From: Actinomycetota bacterium
GTDB lineage: Bacteria > Actinomycetota > Nitriliruptoria > Nitriliruptorales > JAHWKO01
Reading direction: 5' to 3'
NCBI GenBank assembly: GCA_019347855.1
Contig: JAHWKO010000037.1
Span: 1 to 20,300 of the forward strand
DNA: 20,300 nucleotides
A program made the position numbers and the translations under genes. Below are positions 14,525 through 20,300 of this stretch, one piece after another. The notes under the pieces are model-generated. The model searched no databases and was not told the origin of the DNA. It saw only the letters and a list, made by a program, of their open reading frames with translations. How positions within the stretch are numbered: position 1 is the first letter of the stretch; every line of letters begins with the position of its first letter.

Positions 14525-14841
14525 CCGACGAACGCGACCACGACGAACGCGACCAGGACCACAGCCAGGACGCCGACGAGTTCGCGGACGCCTGGGAGCA
14601 GGGAGAGGATCTCGACGTCGCAGCCGACACCTCACGTTTCGAGGCCTACCGGGCCGAGGACGACACGGCCGAGCTGCTGCGGCGTCAGGTCCGGGGCGAA
14701 GAGCTGTCCGACGAGGAGCTGGAACAGGCCACGGAACCCGGCGGGCACGGACCGGCCTCGACCGGTCCGAGCACGGCCGTGATCCTGGGGATCCTCGTGG
14801 CCGTGTTCCTCGTGGTCGCGGTCCTCTACGTCCTCACCTGA
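14521..14841 (+). CDS. Small acidic tail-anchored membrane protein
   Basis: 106 aa, no family recognised. The first 80 residues are very hydrophilic and acidic (Asp, Glu, Gln, His), beginning with a DERD repeat. A short helix-prone part (TAELLRRQVRGEELSDEELEQ) follows, then a Gly/Pro/Ser linker. One hydrophobic segment (about 85-105, VILGILVAVFLVVAVLYVL) ends at the C-terminus. This is a tail-anchor layout with the acidic part most likely cytoplasmic. The GTG start overlaps the pepN stop (GTGA), so it is made with the aminopeptidase; tethering or regulating PepN is a guess. The reading frame keeps normal codon use, supporting a real gene. The hairpin element copy B follows 10 bp downstream. 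Confidence 0.7.
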   Translation: MTDERDHDERDQDHSQDADEFADAWEQGEDLDVAADTSRFEAYRAEDDTAELLRRQVRGEELSDEELEQATEPGGHGPASTGPSTAVILGILVAVFLVVAVLYVLT

Positions 14842-14851
14842 CCAGCCTCGT

Positions 14852-14912
14852 TGCGCATCTGGGTGGAGGAACTACAGCCCCCTGTACAAGTTCCGCCCAG
14901 ATCCGCATCAGG
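14852..14912 (+). repeat. 61-nt hairpin repeat element, copy B
   Basis: Arms TGCGCATCTGGG (14852-14863) and CCCAGATCCGCA pair with one mismatch. Within them GGAAC / GTTCC and TACAG-CCCC-CTGTA extend the fold into one long hairpin with a bulge. The match to copy A (4703-4763) is ungapped. Where the inner stems differ in sequence between the copies, pairing is kept, which points to selection for structure. It sits between the convergent small membrane-protein gene and rpoD, where it may end both transcripts. Confidence 0.85.
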
Positions 14913-14921
14913 ACGGTGTAG

Positions 14922-16103
14922 TCAGTCGTCGAGGAGGTAGTCCACGAGCATCTCGGCGTACGACGGGTGGCGCAGCTTCGCCAGCGCCTTGGACTCGATC
15001 TGCCGGATCCGCTCACGCGTGAGCCCCACGGCCGCACCGACCTCCTCGAGCGTGTGCACCTGTCCGTTCTGTAGCCCGAAGCGCATCTGGATCACGGTGC
15101 GCTCACGTGGCTTCAGCTCATCGAGCACCGATGCCAGGTGCTGTTGGAGCAGCAGGTACGCGGCGGCCTCGAGCGGGACGGTCGCCCGGGTGTCCTCGAC
15201 CAGGTCGCCGAAGGCACCGCTGTCGTCATCACCGAGGGGTGCATCGAGCGACGCCGGATCGACGTCGAGCCGATCGAGCTCCTCGAGGCGCTCGATGGGC
15301 AGGTCCACGGCGGCGGCGACCTCCTGCTTCGTTGGCTCGCGCCCCAGTTTCTGCACGAGCTCGCGCTCGACCCGCGCCACCTTGTTCATGACCTCGACGA
15401 GGTGCACGGGGACACGGATCAGGCGTGACTGGTCCGCGATCCCGCGGCTGATCATCTGGCGGATCCACCACGTGGCGTAGGTCGAGAACTTGTACCCGCG
15501 TCGGTAGTCGAACTTGTCGACGGCCCTCATCAGCCCGAGGTTGCCCTCCTGCAGCAGGTCCGGGAACAGCATCCCGCGCCCCACGTAGCGCTTGGCGATC
15601 GACACGACCAGACGGAGGTTCGCCTCCAGCATCCGCTGCTTGGCCCGTTGCCCGTCCCGTTCGACCCGCCGCAGCTGCGCACGGTGCCTGGGGGTGAGCT
15701 CGGCCTCCGAATCCAGGATCAACCCGGCACGCCGGCCCGCCTCGATGCGTTTGGCGAGGTCGACCTCTCCCTCGGCGGTGAGCAGATCCACGCGCCCGAT
15801 CTCGTTGAGGTAGAGCCGGACCGGGTCGACGGTGGACCCGACGATGGATCCCACGTCCCGGTCGTCGACCTCGTCGGCGGACAGCTCGACGACGGGGATC
15901 TGCAGGCGTCGCACGAGGCGCGCAACCGCCACGAGCTGCAGGTCGGTGAGGTTGCCCTCATCGCGTAGCGCCGCGAGATCCCCCGAGGTGAGGAACCCGC
16001 GCTCGCGACCGAGGTCGAGCAGTTCGCGGACGTCGTCGATGTGCGCGAGCTCGTCGTCACCGTGGAGGGTGGCGACCGATCCCAGGCTCTCGTCTCGCGG
16101 CAT
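14922..16103 (-). CDS. rpoD: Primary-type RNA polymerase sigma factor (RpoD/SigA/HrdB group)
   Basis: A 393-aa sigma-70 protein with all core regions: a short 1.1-like segment (about 20-70) and region 1.2 (PVRLYLNEIGRVDLLTAEGE, 94-113). Region 2 spans 158-231 with ANLRLVVSIAKRYVGRGM, LLQEGNLGLMRAVDKFDY and STYATWWIRQ. Region 3 spans 232-310 with the LDAPLGDDD finger. Region 4 spans 320-390, with its helix-turn-helix at about 352-371 (LEEVGAAVGLTRERIRQIES). Region 2.4 reads QMISRGIADQSRLIRVPVH where most primary factors have QAITRAIADQARTIRIPVH. The ATG at 16103 has AAGGGG 7 nt upstream. It lies downstream of dnaG, as in the usual dnaG-rpoD cluster. It is either the housekeeping factor or a close group-2 paralogue. 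Confidence 0.9.
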   Translation of the reverse strand: MPRDESLGSVATLHGDDELAHIDDVRELLDLGRERGFLTSGDLAALRDEGNLTDLQLVAVARLVRRLQIPVVELSADEVDDRDVGSIVGSTVDPVRLYLNEIGRVDLLTAEGEVDLAKRIEAGRRAGLILDSEAELTPRHRAQLRRVERDGQRAKQRMLEANLRLVVSIAKRYVGRGMLFPDLLQEGNLGLMRAVDKFDYRRGYKFSTYATWWIRQMISRGIADQSRLIRVPVHLVEVMNKVARVERELVQKLGREPTKQEVAAAVDLPIERLEELDRLDVDPASLDAPLGDDDSGAFGDLVEDTRATVPLEAAAYLLLQQHLASVLDELKPRERTVIQMRFGLQNGQVHTLEEVGAAVGLTRERIRQIESKALAKLRHPSYAEMLVDYLLDD

Positions 16104-16182
16104 CGGCTGGCCCCTTGTCTGGCCACGACCACCGGTCGCCCCCGCCCGAGGTCGTAGCCCCCGGATGGTACAGCCGCCCCGC

Positions 16183-16199
16183 CGACGGGGGGCCCGTCG
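16183..16199. terminator. Hairpin in the dnaG-rpoD spacer
   Basis: CGACGGG and CCCGTCG form a 7-bp perfect stem with a GGG loop (plus-strand reading), 35 nt past the dnaG stop. The 130-bp spacer also has a TACCAT -10-like hexamer on the minus strand (16170-16165) without a good -35. The hairpin may be an attenuator or processing site allowing separate control of rpoD. Confidence 0.4.
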
Positions 16200-16233
16200 A
16201 GGTCACGGTCGGGCCGATCCCGCCGCTCGCGAC

Positions 16234-18054
16234 CTACGGTTCGACGTCCTCGTTGAGGTCGCGGCGGCGCGCCTCGAGCCCGATCAGCTCCTCGAACCTC
16301 GCCCGGTACTCGTCGGGGTCGACCGTGGGGTTCATCCGCTCGAGGTCCGCCTTACGTTCGGAGATCTCCCGTTGCACCCGGCGCAGCAGCAGGCGGTTGA
16401 CCAGCATCGCGACGTGCGGCTCATCGGGTTCGACCGTGAGCTCCTCGAGCGCCATCGCGCGGATCAGCGAGCGCTCCTCCTCGTCGGCCGCCTGGTCCAG
16501 GACCTCGGAGAGCTCGACGCCGGGACCGCCGGCGCGCCGGATCGCCTGGAAGACCGACAGCGCCCGAGGATGGACGAGGTCGTCCCCGGTGACCTCGCTC
16601 CAGCGGTCCGGCAGGAGCTGGGGGTGCTGCAGGGCGGTCGCGAGCGCCTCGCGTTCGAGCTTCGCGCGTGCCGACAGCTCGGTGCGATCCATCGGTTCGT
16701 CGTCGTGGGCGGGTCCACGCAGCTCGACCGCGTCCACGTCCCCACCGGCCCGTTCGACGGCCTGAGCGACGACCCCGAGCCCGATCCCCACGAGCTCGTC
16801 GGCGGTCCACCGGGTGTACTGGTCGCGCAGCACGGCATCGGGGATCCCGGCGAGCAACGGCGCGATCGCGTCGACGGCGGCCGCCCGGCCCTCGGGCGAG
16901 TCATCGTGGCCGCCCGCCGCCCGCCGGAGCATGAACCTGATCACCGGCTCGGCCTGCCCCACCATGGCCTGCATCGCCTCGGCGCCCCCATCGGCGACGA
17001 CGTCAGCGGGGTCCTGACCGGGTGGCATCACGAGCACCCTGACCTCGAGCTCACGGTCCCGGGAGAGCTCCCAAGCCCGTTCGGCGGCCTGCGCGCCGGC
17101 CTCGTCCGAGTCGAACGCCAGCACGATCCTCTCGGCGTAGCGCTCGAGCAGCTCGACGTGGTCCTGCCCCATCGCGGTCCCGCACGTGGCCACGGCGTTC
17201 TCGAGGCCGGCACGGTGCAACGCCATCACGTCCGTGTAGCCCTCGCACACCAGCGCCTGCCCGTCCCGCACGATCTGCGGGCGCGCCCACGACATGCCGT
17301 AGAGCACCCGGTGCTTCTTGAAGATCGGCGTCTCCGGCGTGTTGAGGTACTTCGGCGGCTCGTGGTCGCCGTAGTCCAGGCCGGGTACGACGCGGCCCCC
17401 GAACCCGATCGCGTCGCCCGTGAGGTCGAGGATCGGGAACACGAGCCGTCCACGGAAGGTGTCGAGCAGCGACCCGCGCTTGCCGCGCTTGGCGAGCCCG
17501 GCCTTGATCAGCTCGTCCTCGGTGAACCGCTCCTGGGCGAGGTGGCGGCTCAGCTGGTCCCAGTCGTTCGGAGCGAACCCGAGCCGGAACCGATCGGCTT
17601 CCTCCTTCCCGAACCCGCGCTCCTTGAGGTAGGTGCGGACCGTCTCGCCCTCGGGGCCGAGGAGCTGTCGGTGGAAGAACGCTGCCGCGGCCTCGTTGGC
17701 AGCGACCAGCCGGCTGCGCTCCCCCAGCGCGCGCTTCTGGCCGGGGGTCAGCTCCTCGTAGCGGAGCTCGTACCCGGTCCGCCGTGCGAGCTGCTCGACG
17801 GCCTCGACGAAGTTCAGCCCCTCGATCTCCTGGAGGAACGTGTAGATGTCGCCACCGGCCTGGCAGCCGAAGCAGTGGAACACGTTGCTGGCGGGGTCGA
17901 CGTGGAACGACGGGGTCTTCTCCTGGTGGAACGGGCAGAGGCCCTTCCACCGTGACCCGGCCCGCTTGAGGCTGGTGTGGTCCGATACGACGTCGACGAT
18001 GTCGGCCCGACGCTTCAGGGCCTCGATGTCCTCCTCGACGATGCGGCCGGCCAC
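16234..18054 (-). CDS. dnaG: DNA primase
   Basis: 606 aa. It makes RNA primers for replication with the DnaB helicase. The N-terminal CHC2 zinc domain is intact (CPFH, Cys40 and His43; CFGC, Cys61 and Cys64). The catalytic core follows, with RGRLVFPILD and GFGGRV. The Toprim metal site has Glu271 in CEGYTDVMALH and Asp315/Asp317 in AFDSDEAG. A helical C-terminal domain suited to helicase binding ends the protein. The GTG at 18054 has GGAGG 7 nt upstream and gives the usual N-terminus (GRIVEEDIEALKRRADIVDV). The frame stays open for 106 more codons upstream, but that extension is Ser/Thr-rich and lies antisense to the hydrolase gene, so it is rejected. rpoD follows after 130 bp. Confidence 0.95.
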   Translation of the reverse strand: MAGRIVEEDIEALKRRADIVDVVSDHTSLKRAGSRWKGLCPFHQEKTPSFHVDPASNVFHCFGCQAGGDIYTFLQEIEGLNFVEAVEQLARRTGYELRYEELTPGQKRALGERSRLVAANEAAAAFFHRQLLGPEGETVRTYLKERGFGKEEADRFRLGFAPNDWDQLSRHLAQERFTEDELIKAGLAKRGKRGSLLDTFRGRLVFPILDLTGDAIGFGGRVVPGLDYGDHEPPKYLNTPETPIFKKHRVLYGMSWARPQIVRDGQALVCEGYTDVMALHRAGLENAVATCGTAMGQDHVELLERYAERIVLAFDSDEAGAQAAERAWELSRDRELEVRVLVMPPGQDPADVVADGGAEAMQAMVGQAEPVIRFMLRRAAGGHDDSPEGRAAAVDAIAPLLAGIPDAVLRDQYTRWTADELVGIGLGVVAQAVERAGGDVDAVELRGPAHDDEPMDRTELSARAKLEREALATALQHPQLLPDRWSEVTGDDLVHPRALSVFQAIRRAGGPGVELSEVLDQAADEEERSLIRAMALEELTVEPDEPHVAMLVNRLLLRRVQREISERKADLERMNPTVDPDEYRARFEELIGLEARRRDLNEDVEP

Positions 18055-18082
18055 GATGCACCTCCCGGCTCCGGCGCGGCCG

Positions 18083-18088
18083 ATGCTA
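18083..18088 (-). promoter_or_regulatory. -10-like element of dnaG
   Basis: TAGCAT on the minus strand, 28 nt before the dnaG GTG, fits TANNNT. The -35 position (GCCGAC at 17 nt) is a weak match. Confidence 0.35.
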
Positions 18089-18157
18089 CCGACGGGGTGG
18101 GACGGGTCGGCTGACGCCCCGACGTACGCTCGACCGCCGGACACGAGGAGGTCGCTG

Positions 18158-19111
18158 GTGCTGCTGCCCGTGCTGCTCGCGAGCGCCGGGGCAGCGGTCG
18201 TGGGTCCCCTCGTCATCCCGTTGCCGGAGCTGGACGGAACGGTCCCGGTGCGGGAGCTCGCCGAGGCCGACGCGTTCGTGCGGGTCGGCGGGATCGACGT
18301 CCACACCGTCCGAGCCGGTACGGGGAGCCCCGCCTTCCTGCTCCTGCACCCGTTCTTCGGCAGCACCTTCACCTTCCGACGCCTCGTGGCGCCTCTCGCG
18401 GAACGGGGGCGGGTCGTCGCCTACGACCGTCCGGGCTTCGGTCTGACCGAGCGGCCGGCGGTCTCCGCCCGCAACCCCTACACCCGCGGGGCCAACGCCG
18501 AGCTCGCGGTCGGACTGCTCGACGAGCTCGGGATCGACCGTGCGGTGCTGGTGGGGTGCTCGGCGGGCGGCACCGTCGCCTTCGAGATCGCGCTGCGAGC
18601 ACCGGACCGGGTCGCGGGACTGGTGCTGCTGGCACCGGCCGTCAACGGCGACGTCGGGCCACCGGGGTACCTGCGACCGCTGCTGCGCTCCCCGCAGGCG
18701 CGCCGCCTGGGTCCGTTGTTCCTCCGAAGGCTGGCCCGGGGTGGCATCGACAGCCTCCGCGCCTCCTACCACGACCCGCAGCTGGTGCACGAGGACGACC
18801 TCGCGGGGTACCGCCTTCCGCTCCGCGCGCGGCGGTGGGACCGCGGCCTCTACGAGACGATGGTCGCCGAGGCGCCGCCCCGCCTGGGACCACAGCTGCG
18901 ACGCATCACCGCCCCAGCGCTCGTGCTCGTCGGGTCGAGCGACCGGACGATCCTGCCCGAACACGGGCGACGGACGGCGGAGGCCCTCGGCGACGCCACC
19001 TTCCACGAGATCCCGCAGGCCGGCCACCTGGCGGTGGAGGAACGACCGGACGCGATCGTGTCGCACATCGACCGGTTCCTCGCCGCCAACGATCTGGCAG
19101 CCGGCAGGTGA
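18158..19111 (+). CDS. Alpha/beta hydrolase
   Basis: 317 aa. The catalytic triad is visible: Ser135 in the nucleophile elbow VGCSAGG, Asp262 in GSSDRT and His290 in AGHLAVEERP. The oxyanion region reads LLLHPFFGS where most relatives have HG; His64 is kept. A hydrophobic N-terminus (LLPVLLASAGAAVVGPLVIP) suggests a signal peptide or membrane anchor, so it may act at the membrane or outside. The GTG at 18158 is chosen for GAGGAGG (18145-18151) 6 nt upstream. An in-frame ATG at 18083 would place Arg-Arg before the hydrophobic run, making a more normal signal sequence, so the start is not settled. Substrate unknown (esters, lactones or haloalkanes are possible). It overlaps the next gene by 4 bp. 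Confidence 0.82.
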   Translation: MLLPVLLASAGAAVVGPLVIPLPELDGTVPVRELAEADAFVRVGGIDVHTVRAGTGSPAFLLLHPFFGSTFTFRRLVAPLAERGRVVAYDRPGFGLTERPAVSARNPYTRGANAELAVGLLDELGIDRAVLVGCSAGGTVAFEIALRAPDRVAGLVLLAPAVNGDVGPPGYLRPLLRSPQARRLGPLFLRRLARGGIDSLRASYHDPQLVHEDDLAGYRLPLRARRWDRGLYETMVAEAPPRLGPQLRRITAPALVLVGSSDRTILPEHGRRTAEALGDATFHEIPQAGHLAVEERPDAIVSHIDRFLAANDLAAGR

Positions 19112-20268
19112 CCGGGACCCTCGCGGCGGGCAGGGGCCACCAGCGGGACGCGGTGAGGCGAGCCCTGGTCCCCGCCCTCACCCTCTACGCCCTGTCCCGG
19201 GTCATCGTCCTCGGGGCCGTCGCGATCGCCCTCGCGACCGGGGTCAACCCCGGCCGGACCTTCCTGGAGGCGTTCGGCGGGACCTGGGACAGCGAGTGGT
19301 ACGTGCAGGTCGCGGGCAGCGGGTACCCACCCGCGGACCCGTCGGCGGCCACGGCGACGATCGGGGACGTCGACAGCAACGGCGCCTTCCTGCCGCTGTT
19401 CCCGGTGGCGATCCGGATGGTGGCAGTCATCACGGGCTGGTCGCTGCCGGCCGCGGGCGTCGTCGTCGCACACCTGGCCGGGGCCGCCTTCGCCGTGGTG
19501 CTGTGGCTCCTCCACGACCGGCTCGGCGGCGCCCGGTTCGCGACACGCGCCACCGCCCTGGTCGTGCTGTTCCCGGGAGCCTTCGTGCTGTCGATGGCCT
19601 ACGCCGAGGCGTTGATGCTGGCACTGGCGGCCGCGTGCCTCGTCGCGCTGGTGGACCGCAGTTGGGTGGCCGCGGGGATCCTGGCCGCGTTCGCGGGGAT
19701 CACGCGCCCGAACGCGATCGTGCTGATCGCCTGCTGCGCGTGGGCTGCGGGCGTCGCGATCCGCCGCCGGGGAGACCGCAGCGCCCTGGCCGCCCCGCTC
19801 ATCGCCCCCCTGGGGTTCCTCGCGCACCTCGTGTTCCTGTGGTGGCGGACCGGGGTGCCCGATGCCTGGTTCGTGATCCAGCGGCAGGGGTGGGGACAGC
19901 GGTTCGACGGGTTCGCCCAGCTGATCGGACGGATGGAACGCGTCCTCGGCATCTCTGGTCCCCCGCCGGACGTCGGGGCGTGGATGGTCCCAGCCGGGCT
20001 CGTGTTCGTGGTCGTTTCAGCGGTCCTGATGTGGCGGTGGCGCCCACCAGCGGTGCTCGCGATCTACGCCGCGGGGATCGTGGGGTTGGGCGTTATCGCC
20101 CCGGCGTTGGGGACCCGCCCCAGGGTGGTCCTCACCGCGTTCCCCTTGGTCTCGGCGGTGGCGTGGCACGTCCGAGGCTGGGCGGCTGGAACGCTCGCCG
20201 CGTTGTCCGCGATCGGACTGGCGTTGCTGTCCGTCGGCTACGTCGCGGGCCACATCGCCCCGCCCTGA
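19108..20268 (+). CDS. PIG-V-like GT-C mannosyltransferase
   Basis: A 386-aa multi-pass membrane protein with about eight to ten hydrophobic segments. After the first helix, in the external loop, lies GGTWDSEWYVQVAGSGYP (Asp61, Glu63). This is the acidic motif of PIG-V and related GT-C enzymes, which use a polyprenyl-phosphate sugar on the outer face of the membrane. GITRPNAIVLI and the following helices also fit that family. The acceptor (lipoglycan, cell-wall glycan or protein) is unknown. The GTG at 19108 overlaps the hydrolase stop (GTGA); a GTG at 19153 is an alternative just before the first helix. Only 32 bp remain to the window end, with nothing recognisable. Confidence 0.75.
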   Translation: MTGTLAAGRGHQRDAVRRALVPALTLYALSRVIVLGAVAIALATGVNPGRTFLEAFGGTWDSEWYVQVAGSGYPPADPSAATATIGDVDSNGAFLPLFPVAIRMVAVITGWSLPAAGVVVAHLAGAAFAVVLWLLHDRLGGARFATRATALVVLFPGAFVLSMAYAEALMLALAAACLVALVDRSWVAAGILAAFAGITRPNAIVLIACCAWAAGVAIRRRGDRSALAAPLIAPLGFLAHLVFLWWRTGVPDAWFVIQRQGWGQRFDGFAQLIGRMERVLGISGPPPDVGAWMVPAGLVFVVVSAVLMWRWRPPAVLAIYAAGIVGLGVIAPALGTRPRVVLTAFPLVSAVAWHVRGWAAGTLAALSAIGLALLSVGYVAGHIAPP

Positions 20269-20300
20269 CCTGATCAGACACCCTTCGGCAGCTCCCGGGG

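Noticed and set aside
14842..14921. tRNA or known riboswitch in the spacer holding copy B
   Set aside because: No cloverleaf or TTC-loop pattern; the spacer is taken up by the single long hairpin. The C-run is only five long, so a 6C-type RNA motif is not supported.
15832..17955. 707-codon plus-strand open frame opposite dnaG and rpoD
   Set aside because: Antisense shadow spanning two real genes and their spacer; dnaG and rpoD are certain.
18055..18372. 106-codon N-terminal extension of dnaG
   Set aside because: Ser/Thr/Arg-rich and unlike primase; it is antisense to the hydrolase, and the GTG at 18054 has a good ribosome site and gives the family N-terminus.

Overview
The window is very GC-rich and densely packed. 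It has frequent GTG starts and many 4-bp ATGA or GTGA gene overlaps. Its content (pncA-pncB, RmuC, M1 aminopeptidase, a dnaG-rpoD block, MMPL and PIG-V-like membrane proteins) fits the chromosome of a high-GC actinobacterium. The primary-type sigma factor, which departs from the commonest region 2.4 wording, would suit a deep-branching class such as Nitriliruptoria, but that placement is inference. I see no phage, plasmid, insertion sequence, tRNA, rRNA or CRISPR.

Layout. 1-284 (-) is the 5' end of rmuC, cut by the window edge. 521-3991 (+) is an overlapping run of nicotinamidase (pncA), nicotinate phosphoribosyltransferase (pncB) and a GT-C membrane glycosyltransferase. 4095-4601 (+) is a DJ-1/PfpI protein, followed by a strongly structured spacer with three hairpins, then a DUF488 protein (4778-5317). 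The DUF488 gene overlaps tail to tail with a GT1-like glycosyltransferase (6462-5278, -). A divergent control region at 6463-6581 carries two matching 16-bp palindromes. It precedes a TetR regulator and two MMPL-family genes (6582-10536, +), which look like the two halves of one 12-helix transporter. A 15-bp inverted repeat separates these from a minus-strand pair, a helix-turn-helix protein of uncertain function and a Rieske ferredoxin (11766-10568). Then come an M1 aminopeptidase with a coupled tail-anchored acidic protein (11978-14841, +), the rpoD and dnaG genes (18054-14922, -), and an alpha/beta hydrolase coupled to a PIG-V-like mannosyltransferase (18158-20268, +).

How they work together. 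PncA and PncB form a two-step NAD salvage route from nicotinamide to nicotinate mononucleotide. TetR, MmpL-N and MmpL-C form an apparently self-regulated export unit, with the operators lying on a recognisable promoter. DnaG and RpoD form the conserved macromolecular-synthesis cluster. The other pairs are linked by overlap, not by a pathway I can name.

The items most worth a second look are the 61-nt hairpin element present twice (4703-4763 and 14852-14912), the split MMPL transporter with its long Leu/Gly heptad repeats, the paired operators, and the helix-turn-helix protein coupled to a Rieske protein. Nothing here proves a new system. The repeat element and the split transporter are the best candidates.
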